IMG/VR virus record: IMGVR_UViG_3300029319_000526 | Coordinates: 1-23,513 of that record | Length of the DNA: 23,513 bases | Strand: one strand, 5' to 3' | Source: a virus | Shown: in pieces, positions 1-5,473 of the stretch | How the letters are laid out: the number at the start of each line of letters is the position of its first letter | Numbering within the stretch: position 1 is the first letter of the stretch | Made by a program: the position numbers and the translations under genes | The notes under the pieces: generated by a model | What the model was told of the DNA's origin: nothing | Seen by the model: the letters and a program-made list of their open reading frames with translations, nothing else | Database searches by the model: none

Positions 1-366
1 GCACTGCAAGCGGTGCTCGGCCTTTGCGTCGGCATCGAGGACAACGACGCTGATCTGGAGCCAAGCGCCCCGCCAGTTCGTGGTGGCAGCTCTGAGCCAC
101 CTATTGCAAAAGCGTCAGAAGATCTCACTAAAAAAGATCGCGACACCTGTATCGCCATGATCGCGGCAATTGCTAAACCCATCAAAGATGGCGGGATGGG
201 CGACAAAGCTGCTCAAAAACAGCTGTGCGAATCGTTCCGCTCACAGTTTCGTATTACCGCAGAGAAAGTCTCTGATGGGATCCAAAAGCAAAAGCACAAA
301 GCATGGATTGAGGAGCAGGTGACCGTGATCGAAAACGAGTTTCTGAAAAAACAAGCCCAAACATGA
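1..366 (+). CDS. C-terminal part of a probable ERF-family single-strand annealing protein (5' partial)
   Basis: The frame is open from the first base, so this is the 3' end of a gene that begins outside the window; the GTG at 13 is probably internal. The opening residues ALQAVLGLCVGIEDNDAD resemble the end of the conserved core of ERF/SSAP recombinases, where a YxRRYxLxAALGI stretch is followed by an acid-rich segment. The remaining ~100 residues form a charged, Lys-rich helical tail such as these proteins carry after the core. ERF-type proteins anneal complementary single strands in phage recombination and replication. The stop overlaps the next start (ATGA), so it heads a coupled group with an RHH protein and an SSB-tailed protein, which fits DNA metabolism. 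Only the tail is visible, so the family call is tentative; another phage recombination or replication protein is possible. Confidence 0.5.
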   Translation, partial: ALQAVLGLCVGIEDNDADLEPSAPPVRGGSSEPPIAKASEDLTKKDRDTCIAMIAAIAKPIKDGGMGDKAAQKQLCESFRSQFRITAEKVSDGIQKQKHKAWIEEQVTVIENEFLKKQAQT

Positions 367-548
367 CCCGTGAGAAGACCCCGCAAGCGCTCGCCGACGA
401 CAGACGGCGCAGGAATCAGTTTTCAGTGCGGTTGGATCCCGATACAGCCGCACAGCTCGAACATTTCATGACGAGCCGTAGCTACAGCGCAAACCAAGCG
501 CTGAGAATCATCGTTCAACGTTTTTTTAAAGGACACACCAATGCCTGA
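363..548 (+). CDS. ribbon-helix-helix DNA-binding protein
   Basis: A 61-residue basic protein. A disordered, Arg-rich N-terminus (about 1-18) is followed by NQFSVRLDPDTAAQLEHF, which has the alternating pattern of an RHH beta strand (QFSVRL) entering helix A. SANQALRIIVQRFFK then forms helix B after the usual Ser/Asn cap. RHH proteins bind operators as dimers through the paired strands, so this could repress an early promoter or act as an accessory DNA-binding protein. The start overlaps the upstream stop by four bases (ATGA), and the end overlaps the next gene by eight. The fold call rests on the strand-helix-helix pattern and length only. Confidence 0.6.
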   Translation: MTREKTPQALADDRRRRNQFSVRLDPDTAAQLEHFMTSRSYSANQALRIIVQRFFKGHTNA

Positions 549-864
549 CTTTTCAATCGGATTCGCCCAGTTCACCTCGCTCGAGGAGGACAAGCGCACA
601 GACAAAAGCCCTGATGTCACCGGATCAATCGAGGTTCTAGAGGAGGATGTCGCGGCTCTGATCAGCCACCTGCAGACCGCAGACCGGGAGACCAACTACC
701 GGGACGAGACTGTTGTTCGGCTGCGCCTCGCTGGCTGGAACAGCATGTTCAAGAACCGGAACGGCGATCCCCGGCCGATGCTGAAGGGCAAGCTCAGCGG
801 TCCTTACAAGCCCGCCGTGTCGCCAGCTGTTGTTGTAACAGCCGCTGATGACTTGGACTTCTGA
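541..864 (+). CDS. small protein with an SSB-like acidic C-terminal tail
   Basis: A 107-residue protein, product not firmly recognised. The middle has DKSPDVTGSIEV, then a strand-rich stretch VVRLRLAGW and MLKGKLSGPYKP. This is compatible with a small beta fold and resembles short phage proteins of the 'KxPDYTGxI...xLAGW' type found near recombination genes. A linker of Ala/Val/Pro residues leads to the final residues AADDLDF, an acidic cluster ending in Phe, as in single-stranded DNA-binding proteins whose C-terminal tip recruits partners. It sits directly after a putative annealing protein and an RHH protein with overlapping junctions. A role with ssDNA is inferred from tail and position; the OB fold itself cannot be confirmed by eye. 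Confidence 0.5.
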   Translation: MPDFSIGFAQFTSLEEDKRTDKSPDVTGSIEVLEEDVAALISHLQTADRETNYRDETVVRLRLAGWNSMFKNRNGDPRPMLKGKLSGPYKPAVSPAVVVTAADDLDF

Positions 865-1046
865 TGGCTTTCGCATCCAACAACAGCACTTCCGGTGATA
901 CGCAAGCCTGCAAGCAGAGTTTTTACAAAAACTCATCGGCTCTCGACAATCTCGACATCGATGATCGAACAGCTCGCAGGTATGCCCAGCGTCAGGCCGC
1001 TAAGTCGACCCGGCGTTTAACACGCGAACAAAAAGGGTTCGGCTAA
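864..1046 (+). CDS. hypothetical 60-residue protein
   Basis: Starts within the stop of the preceding gene (TGATG), so it belongs to the same coupled transcript. The N-terminal half is polar and Ser/Asn-rich. The C-terminal half (about residues 33-60) is strongly basic and probably helical, with RTARRYAQRQAAKSTRRLTR, which suggests nucleic-acid binding or the recognition helix of a small regulator. No family is recognised. It is the last gene of the rightward group; its stop overlaps the stop of the convergent minus-strand gene by four bases. Confidence 0.4.
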   Translation: MAFASNNSTSGDTQACKQSFYKNSSALDNLDIDDRTARRYAQRQAAKSTRRLTREQKGFG

Positions 1047-1246
1047 AACGGCTCAATCGAGGCGATGTGTTCTACGGCTTGCTTCAGAAGTTTTGTCTGA
1101 TGCCAGCTCTGTAAGGCCATCGCCTCACATAATTTTGCGAGCGCATCAGTGTCAGTGCAGGCTCTGATCTCGCGCACTGTTCTCTCTAGCTCCAGCTCCT
1201 CCTCGAGGCTTTTTTCCCGGACGATCATCCAGTCAGACCAGCCCAT
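1043..1246 (-). CDS. small helical hypothetical protein (67 aa)
   Basis: The frame can be extended to a GTG at 1357, but that would overlap the upstream peptidase gene by 95 bases. The ATG at 1246 has a clear Shine-Dalgarno GGAG seven bases upstream and lies 16 bases after the peptidase stop, so it was chosen. The product is two probable helices: SLEEELELERTVREIRA and a second centred on LAKLCEAMALQSWHQTKLLK, joined by a short turn TDTD. Length and helical-hairpin shape recall NblA and other short cyanobacterial proteins, but no diagnostic motif is present and the function is unknown. It is the last gene of the lysis-like minus-strand group. Confidence 0.45.
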   Translation of the reverse strand: MGWSDWMIVREKSLEEELELERTVREIRACTDTDALAKLCEAMALQSWHQTKLLKQAVEHIASIEPF

Positions 1247-1262
1247 CGGATAGCTCCAGAGA

Positions 1263-1982
1263 CTAAAGATCCACAAAAATGGCCCAGCCGCTACGAGGGC
1301 CATCCACCTGCCAACGCTGGTGGAACTCAGCTTGCCGTACTCGGACGCGATAGCCACTTAATGCGTGGTTATGCCCACCGTGCGCCATGTCAGGAACGCC
1401 CATCGGGTCGCTCATGAGCCACTCACTGTCGTTGCTGTATCGACCGCTGTAACCGTGAATCACGCTCCAGTGACCACAGGTTTGACTGCTGCACATTGGA
1501 GGCTCGCCCCGCAGCAGATCACCAGCGTGCAACCACCCCACCAACACCGGGCGGCCCTGGTCAATCTCGTCTTCAATGTCAGACGCGTCAGCATCCTGCA
1601 CGTAACGCACTCTCAGCCCCAGGCTTGTCAAAGTTTTGACTTGAGCCATGACAGAAGTCGTGTCGCCATGCTCTGCTCTGATCCGGTTGTACTCCTGTTG
1701 GCTTTCGACTTTTCTGTAGAAACGGGCAACCATCGCGGCAGCGCTGGTGAAGCACATTCGTGCCCCGTCCCGTAGATCGCGTTGTCGGTAGTACCGAGGC
1801 AAGTGGAGTTCTTGATCAATACCGCTCGCTCGCCATGCATCAAACCAAGCCGCGTCCTCATCCAAAATGCCTTCTGGCAAGGAACGTTCAAGCTCTGAAA
1901 TTGCAGCCAGCTGGTGGGGCGTACCACGAAAAAACTGAAAGAACGGCAGGAGCGCAAGCGAAGCCATGACCCATGACCTCAT
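1263..1982 (-). CDS. C39-like cysteine peptidase with N-terminal hydrophobic segment (endolysin candidate)
   Basis: A 239-residue protein. Residues 1-20 are hydrophobic (MASLALLPFFQFF) and may be a signal-anchor. The papain-like C39 fold is suggested by Cys77 in ARMCFTSAAAMVARFY, His171 in CGHWSVIHGY and Asp192 in MSDPMG, in the order and spacing expected for a Cys-His-Asp triad. Between them lies GRPVLVGWLHAG, typical of the strand before the His motif. Such domains occur in bacteriocin-processing peptidases and in phage proteins near lysis genes. Here it sits between a short amphipathic protein and a small helical protein, opposite a holin-like gene, so cleavage of peptidoglycan cross-links is the leading hypothesis; processing of a phage protein is the alternative. 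The ATG overlaps the upstream stop (ATGA). Confidence 0.7.
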   Translation of the reverse strand: MRSWVMASLALLPFFQFFRGTPHQLAAISELERSLPEGILDEDAAWFDAWRASGIDQELHLPRYYRQRDLRDGARMCFTSAAAMVARFYRKVESQQEYNRIRAEHGDTTSVMAQVKTLTSLGLRVRYVQDADASDIEDEIDQGRPVLVGWLHAGDLLRGEPPMCSSQTCGHWSVIHGYSGRYSNDSEWLMSDPMGVPDMAHGGHNHALSGYRVRVRQAEFHQRWQVDGPRSGWAIFVDL

Positions 1983-2152
1983 TTGTCGATGCGAGTTTCA
2001 GGCAGAAGCAGGTCCTTCAAATGCTTGACCGCCAGATCGTCGAGGTCGTTGTCAGTTCTAGTGACAATCTTCTCGAGCATCGCCACGATCAGTTCTTTGA
2101 ACGCCCGTGATCGCCACATGGTCATGACCAGCGGCTTGAGAACTAGAAGCAT
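1979..2152 (-). CDS. small hypothetical protein of the lysis region
   Basis: The ATG at 2152 is preceded by AGGTGA five bases upstream; the GTG at 2161 lies inside that Shine-Dalgarno sequence, so the shorter 57-residue form was chosen. The product starts with a hydrophobic stretch (MLLVLKPLVMTMW), then a helix (FKELIVAMLEKIV) and an acidic TDNDLDDLAVKHLKDLL motif. Short phage proteins with a T-N-x-LDD signature are familiar next to holin or lysis genes, but the function is not established. It is translationally coupled to the C39 peptidase and diverges from the holin-like gene, whose start lies a few dozen bases away. Confidence 0.5.
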   Translation of the reverse strand: MLLVLKPLVMTMWRSRAFKELIVAMLEKIVTRTDNDLDDLAVKHLKDLLLPETRIDK

Positions 2153-2239
2153 GTGATTCACCTAGTTACGCTGTAACGGTAGCTCTGTTGTCCTATGGCA
2201 TCCAACCCCGAGGATCAGCACGAAAAGGATGGGATCTGT

Positions 2240-2461
2240 ATGGCAGATGTCGTCAAGGCGTTAGTCCTGACGTGGAGCGCTGCATTGCTCACCGCTTCGT
2301 ATTTGGGCATTTTCCCTCAAATGAAAATGGACAATACGTTCGTTGCTTCTTTGCTTACTGGTGCGATGGCATCCTTTGGCATCGAGCGTAAAACCAACGG
2401 GGGGAGCAACAAGAAGCCGACTATCGTCGATAACAAAGACACCAAAGCTGGCATCAAATGA
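2240..2461 (+). CDS. holin-like small membrane protein
   Basis: Two hydrophobic segments are separated by a short polar turn: VKALVLTWSAALLTASYLGIF (residues ~5-25 from this start) and FVASLLTGAMASFGIE (~35-50). A Lys/Asn-rich hydrophilic tail follows. Size, two spans and charged C-terminus fit small phage holins, which permeabilise the inner membrane at lysis. The ATG at 2240 has a purine-rich stretch (AAGGATGGGA) upstream; an in-frame ATG at 2195 adds 15 polar residues but has no visible Shine-Dalgarno, so the shorter form is preferred, without certainty. The gene diverges from the C39 peptidase group and its stop overlaps the next start (ATGA), so it is coupled to the secreted-protein chain. 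Holin function is an inference. Confidence 0.5.
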   Translation: MADVVKALVLTWSAALLTASYLGIFPQMKMDNTFVASLLTGAMASFGIERKTNGGSNKKPTIVDNKDTKAGIK

Positions 2462-2952
2462 ACCGGGCACTTTTGGTATTGGGCATCACATTGACTGCGG
2501 CATCGCCCGCACAGGCTGATCTTGAGCACAAAATCATGTCGTCGATTCAGCTCCAAGTTGGCGGCGCCATAACAACGGCGGATCGGATCGGATCCTCGTT
2601 CAGTATTTCAGGAACAAACATTGACACCACCGACGGGACAACGGTGAACACGGTTTCGGCTGGAACCATCACCAGCGGCATCTATTCTCCAGGCACTATC
2701 GCAGCCACGCAGGACACGCCTGGCGAGGCTTTTAGTTTCAGTCAGTCTTATACGCAGGCCGACGCCGTACCTACTTCAGCCGTAACTACTGGCGACGCTG
2801 CAAATTTCGGCAGCCTTTCTTCAACGGCCGCCGGCACTCTCGGTACTTTGGCGGGCACAATTACATCTGATGGCAGCATGACTGTCACAGGAGGGGGTGC
2901 CAACACGTTGGCCGTAGGACAGCTCGTAACTGAAATCACAATCTTCGACTGA
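2458..2952 (+). CDS. secreted Thr/Ser/Gly-rich hypothetical protein (first of three)
   Basis: A 164-residue protein with a clear signal peptide: Asn-Arg start, hydrophobic core LLVLGITLTAA, and an ASPAQA-DL cleavage site near residue 21. The mature part is rich in Thr, Ser, Gly and Ala and almost free of Lys/Arg and Cys, with alternating patterns typical of surface beta structure. Export to the periplasm or cell surface, or presence in the virion, is possible. Similar short secreted proteins recur in marine cyanophages as far as I recall, with no known function. It overlaps its neighbours on both sides (ATGA before, TGATG after), forming a tight unit of exported proteins behind a membrane protein. 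Confidence 0.6.
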   Translation: MNRALLVLGITLTAASPAQADLEHKIMSSIQLQVGGAITTADRIGSSFSISGTNIDTTDGTTVNTVSAGTITSGIYSPGTIAATQDTPGEAFSFSQSYTQADAVPTSAVTTGDAANFGSLSSTAAGTLGTLAGTITSDGSMTVTGGGANTLAVGQLVTEITIFD

Positions 2953-3344
2953 TGCGTTGGCTTTTAGCGCTGATGTTGTTTGCCTCAAGAGCAAATGCTG
3001 CACCTGTTATTCCAAATTTCAAACAGGGCACGATGACTAGCCATACAGAAACAACCAGCAAAGTAACAGAAACAATCGTCAGCGAAAACTATTCAACTGG
3101 CTTTGAATACAGCGCCAGTGGCGTGAACGTTGCCCCAGACAAATCAATCAACCCCGTTTCAAATACAACAATCAACGGATGGACCTCCTTAGGAGAACGA
3201 CCCAACTGGTCAATCGTCAGGCCGGGCGAAACGTTTCAGTTCGTCGAAAGCCTGAAAGGCCCCGGTTTGTCAAACGTCACGACAATCCAGCGAACAACCG
3301 ACATCACCAGCGTTACCGATACAGTCTCCTCCTTTTCGGAATAA
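2952..3344 (+). CDS. secreted hypothetical protein (second of three)
   Basis: A 130-residue protein. The N-terminus MRWLLALMLFASRANA is a short signal peptide with an ANA-AP cleavage site near residue 16. The mature part is rich in Thr and Ser with no Cys (HTETTSKVTETIVSENYSTG, later TTIQRTTDITSVTDTVSSF), suggesting a beta-rich extracytoplasmic domain. No family is recognised. The start codon overlaps the preceding stop (TGATG). The end overlaps the region that encodes the signal peptide of the third secreted protein in another frame, so the three are probably made together. Confidence 0.6.
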   Translation: MRWLLALMLFASRANAAPVIPNFKQGTMTSHTETTSKVTETIVSENYSTGFEYSASGVNVAPDKSINPVSNTTINGWTSLGERPNWSIVRPGETFQFVESLKGPGLSNVTTIQRTTDITSVTDTVSSFSE

Positions 3345-3976
3345 TCGCCGCTGCCCCAGCCAACGCACAGGATATTGGTGGCATTTCGGCGACTGCATCT
3401 CCAACAGCGACAAGCAGCGGATCAGTCTCTAACCAGGCCGTTCAAATCCTTCAAGGTTCTGCCATCACGAACACCTACGGGGGAAACATCCAGTGCCAAG
3501 GACCAACTCTGACTGTCACTCCATATTTGAACAGAGCTGCGTCATGGGGCTTGCCGTATGAATACAGCTACCCAGACCCTGTTTACGATCTAAGTGATTT
3601 GAATGAAGACGGGGTTTTGGACAACCCTGGAGATGTTTTGTTCTACAAAGACACCCGCACAGGGCAAAAAAATAACCATAACTGGAATCTCGGTCTGTCA
3701 ATTCAGGCAACCATCCCGCTAGACCAAGGTCTGCAAAATCGCTGCAAACAAGCTGTTGACACTCAGCTGGCTCTACAACAACAACTCCTCGCCAACAAAC
3801 GCCTTGACTTTGAAATCAGTCGTTTGAAGCACTGCGGCGAGTTGATGATGAAAGGAATACGATTCGCGAAAGGCAGCCCATACGAGAAAGTCTGTCGAGA
3901 CGTTCGGGTGCATCATCCTGAGCCTCATAAGCACGCTATCCCCGTAATGACCTCTGATAAATCCGGCGCTCCCTGA
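3179..3976 (+). CDS. secreted cysteine-containing hypothetical protein (third of three); start uncertain
   Basis: The only ATG/GTG/TTG in frame ahead of the signal sequence is the ATG at 3179, which lacks a Shine-Dalgarno and would place 166 bases inside the previous gene. The convincing part begins near 3320: YSLLLFGIIAAAPANAQD is a signal peptide with an ANA-QD cleavage site. Initiation at a non-canonical codon is possible; an ATA at 3341 overlaps the previous stop as ATAA, but lies within the hydrophobic core. The mature part starts with a Ser/Thr/Gly-rich segment (SGSVSNQAVQILQG), has a DLNEDGVLD loop like a calcium-binding EF/dockerin loop, and ends in a helical region. Four cysteines (IQC, NRC, KHC, KVC) could form two disulfides. 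I recall related proteins in marine cyanophages without assigned function. The 3' end overlaps the convergent proline-rich gene by 41 bases. Confidence 0.6.
   Translation: MDLLRRTTQLVNRQAGRNVSVRRKPERPRFVKRHDNPANNRHHQRYRYSLLLFGIIAAAPANAQDIGGISATASPTATSSGSVSNQAVQILQGSAITNTYGGNIQCQGPTLTVTPYLNRAASWGLPYEYSYPDPVYDLSDLNEDGVLDNPGDVLFYKDTRTGQKNNHNWNLGLSIQATIPLDQGLQNRCKQAVDTQLALQQQLLANKRLDFEISRLKHCGELMMKGIRFAKGSPYEKVCRDVRVHHPEPHKHAIPVMTSDKSGAP
3596..3622 (+). other. putative calcium-binding loop in secreted protein
   Basis: These bases encode DLNEDGVLD, matching the DxNxDGxxD pattern of EF-hand, dockerin and thrombospondin type 3 loops. It lies in the mature part of the third secreted protein, where free calcium would be available. 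Only one loop is visible, so structural metal binding is a suggestion. Confidence 0.4.
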
Positions 3977-4460
3977 CACTCTCAGCTTTAACTTTTTTGC
4001 CCAATGCTTGCTGCAGTTTCTTCATTAGTTTTTTCACCGTCGGTTTAATTAGCTTCAGCAGCACTGGAGTTGCCAGGGCTGCGGAAACAGCAATAACAGA
4101 TGACGCTGCTACGTTTGTCGCTTCTGGAAGCGTTGGGATTGCCTCTCTAATCTGTTGAGGGAGGCTTTTCGTTTCCTCTGATGATTTCGGCTCTGCTGTT
4201 GATGCTGCTGCTGCTGATTGTTCTTTTGTGGGCAGTTTGATCGGAGGTGGCTTTGCTGCCGGCGGTTCAGCTGGACGAGGTTGAGCAGCTTTTACCGGTG
4301 GCGGCTCAACCTCAGGCTCCATGTCCATCGGGTTGAAATGAGGCAGATCTATAACAGGAACGCCAATCTCTAGCGTGACCGGCGGAGCTTGCGGGATCAA
4401 AACCTGAGGCAGATTTATTACAGGGTTAATCTCAGGCACGACAACTTCTCGGATCTCCAT
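3936..4460 (-). CDS. proline-rich single-span membrane protein
   Basis: A 174-residue protein in three parts. Residues 1-45 have a repeating hydrophobic/proline pattern (VVVPEINPVINLPQVLIPQ). Residues 46-100 are Pro/Ala/Glu-rich (PEVEPPPV, PAEPPAAKPPP) and probably extended. Residues 115-137 are hydrophobic (ATNVAASSVIAVSAALATPV) and can span the membrane, followed by a very basic tail (KKLMKKLQQALGKKVK). By the positive-inside rule the tail would be cytoplasmic and the proline-rich arm periplasmic, as in TonB-like or spanin-like spacers. The family is not assigned. Its ATG overlaps the ATG of the divergent plus-strand gene (CATG), and its end overlaps the third secreted gene. Confidence 0.55.
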   Translation of the reverse strand: MEIREVVVPEINPVINLPQVLIPQAPPVTLEIGVPVIDLPHFNPMDMEPEVEPPPVKAAQPRPAEPPAAKPPPIKLPTKEQSAAAASTAEPKSSEETKSLPQQIREAIPTLPEATNVAASSVIAVSAALATPVLLKLIKPTVKKLMKKLQQALGKKVKAESVRERRIYQRSLRG

Positions 4461-4704
4461 GGCATCAGAGCGGTTTACAGCGCGACATCTTTGGATCGAG
4501 GCAACCAGGCACAGAGAAGGACCACCGCTCGTCTATGTCTGCAAATCAGGCAACACGTCGATGTTATTCACCAAACCAGAAACCCTTTTGAAATATGTCC
4601 GTTGGCCCAAATCAACTCCGACAGGCAAAGCTCTGCGTGAGTGGCTTGACTGCTGGGACGCGCCAGAGATAGAACCGCAGGCCGAAACTAAAATGGTGAC
4701 GTGA
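4459..4704 (+). CDS. hypothetical 81-residue protein
   Basis: Not recognised. The sequence reads as a small globular cytoplasmic protein, with a strand-like LVYVCKSGNTSMLF, then PETLLKYVRWPKSTPTGKAL and a Trp-containing helix ALREWLDCWDAPE, and a polar tail. There is no signal peptide or membrane segment. The start overlaps the start of the divergent proline-rich gene, and the 3' end overlaps the end of the convergent membrane-protein gene by 17 bases. Composition is consistent with real coding, and no larger frame explains this stretch. Confidence 0.5.
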   Translation: MASERFTARHLWIEATRHREGPPLVYVCKSGNTSMLFTKPETLLKYVRWPKSTPTGKALREWLDCWDAPEIEPQAETKMVT

Positions 4705-4927
4705 TTGCCGGACCAGTTTCAGTCGGCAGCGCTGGGATTTCAGGCATCAGCTCATCAACCTGCCCCGGAATCATGTCTGTCACTTTGCCTGTGATGTCAT
4801 CGGTCATGCTGTTTGCGTAATCTTCAATCATTCCAGGGACCCGCATAAATGCAGCAACTGAGAGCCCAACCAGCGCCCCAGACATCACAAATGCCGCCAC
4901 AGCCAAAACGTTGAACAGCTTTTGCAT
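4688..4927 (-). CDS. small single-span membrane protein, cyanophage type
   Basis: The frame extends upstream to 4984, but that would run through a strong terminator hairpin; the ATG at 4927 begins a natural MQKLFNVLAVAAFVMSGA, so a 79-residue product was chosen. One N-terminal transmembrane segment (about residues 5-28) is followed by a helical linker (MIEDYANSMTDDITGKVTDM) and a Pro-rich end finishing ETGPAITSPF. From memory, small proteins with this layout (short N-terminus, one span, linker, terminal TG-A-PF motif) are common in T4-like cyanophages, with no established function. The only Shine-Dalgarno-like purines, AAGGGGA, lie in the 3' arm of the terminator stem, so expression may depend on whether that hairpin forms. 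Confidence 0.6.
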   Translation of the reverse strand: MQKLFNVLAVAAFVMSGALVGLSVAAFMRVPGMIEDYANSMTDDITGKVTDMIPGQVDELMPEIPALPTETGPAITSPF

Positions 4928-4931
4928 AGCC

Positions 4932-4964
4932 AAAAAAAATCCCCTTCTGTGCCGGCAGAAGAGG
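4932..4964 (-). terminator. Rho-independent terminator, leftward
   Basis: Read on the minus strand: a nine-pair stem CCTCTTCTG / CAGAAGGGG (one G-U pair), a six-base loop CCGGCA, then A and eight T. This is a classic intrinsic terminator shape. It lies between the secreted beta-rich protein and the small membrane protein, so it is the likely end of the long leftward late transcript. The plus strand has no T-tract on the matching side, so it acts in one direction. Confidence 0.85.
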
Positions 4965-4997
4965 ATAACCCTGTGTGTCTTCAATCAGCAGAGTAGC

Positions 4998-5339
4998 TCA
5001 GAAACTGAACTTTGCGCCAGTTTTGAACCCGAGGCCGAACTCGTCGCCAGTGCCAAACGAAACCTCTGCGTAAAGGGGACCACCGCTGATTCCAGCCTTA
5101 CCTGTGAACTCCAGTTCGTTTTCTCCAGAATCTGGAAGCACTGCAGCTGGACCGATTTGCACGTAGGCGCCGTTATCAAATCCGTAGCCGACATGCGTCT
5201 CAAGGATTGCAGAGCCCACCCCAGAATCCAAACCAACCCCAACGTTTAGCTCAGGATTGACGTACCAGTCTGCGCGGGCAGAGAGGGGTGCCAAGGCAAG
5301 TGCGCCAACGGCTGCACCAAAAACAAGACGTTTGATCAT
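4998..5339 (-). CDS. secreted beta-rich protein, outer-membrane-like
   Basis: About 113 residues. The signal peptide MIKRLVFGAAVGALALAPLSARAD has an ARA-D cleavage site. The mature part (~90 residues) alternates Gly with hydrophobic and aromatic residues (YVNPELNVGVGLDSG, THVGYGFDNGAYVQIG, GLGFKTGAKF) and ends in Phe, as in the strands of small outer-membrane barrels. It is too short for a full eight-stranded barrel of usual size. A TTG at 5351 overlaps the preceding stop as TTGA and has AGGG upstream, so a 117-residue form is equally possible. It is directly followed by the intrinsic terminator, which makes it the last gene of the late operon. Confidence 0.6.
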   Translation of the reverse strand: MIKRLVFGAAVGALALAPLSARADWYVNPELNVGVGLDSGVGSAILETHVGYGFDNGAYVQIGPAAVLPDSGENELEFTGKAGISGGPLYAEVSFGTGDEFGLGFKTGAKFSF

Positions 5340-5347
5340 TGGAAGAG

Positions 5348-5473
5348 TCAACGTTTTCCCTGCCCACGGTACTTCTTACGACCGTGAGACGGTTTGGAAT
5401 GCTGTCCATTTCCCTGTCTGGTCCGTTTCGGTCTGCCAACAACAAATGTTTGACCGTTGAGCGACTTCGCCAT
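5348..5473 (-). CDS. 41-residue highly basic protein, cyanophage type
   Basis: Begins MAKSLNGQTFVVGRPKRTRQ and ends KKYRGQGKR; 12 of 41 residues are Lys or Arg and two are His. The ATG overlaps the preceding stop (TGATG), which supports translation despite the small size. From memory, short proteins with an MAK-LNG-x-F start, a KxTRQG middle and a YRGQGK end occur in marine cyanophages, again with unknown function. Its charge suggests binding of nucleic acid or of an acidic surface. It lies between a 63-residue protein and the secreted beta-rich protein. Confidence 0.6.
   Translation of the reverse strand: MAKSLNGQTFVVGRPKRTRQGNGQHSKPSHGRKKYRGQGKR

Noticed and set aside
1025-1041. Short inverted repeat CGAAC/GTTCG at the convergent gene ends
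   Set aside because: Only five pairs with no T-tract on either side; not a credible terminator.
1365-1775. 136-codon plus-strand open frame
   Set aside because: Lies fully inside the C39 peptidase gene on the other strand; composition is not protein-like (His/Val/Thr-rich) and the peptidase triad supports the minus strand.
2153-2239. Possible divergent promoters between the lysis and secreted-protein groups
   Set aside because: No pair of -35/-10 boxes with good spacing could be identified by eye.
4911-5249. 112-codon plus-strand open frame
   Set aside because: Runs through the terminator hairpin and opposite the secreted beta-rich gene, whose signal peptide and coding pattern are convincing.
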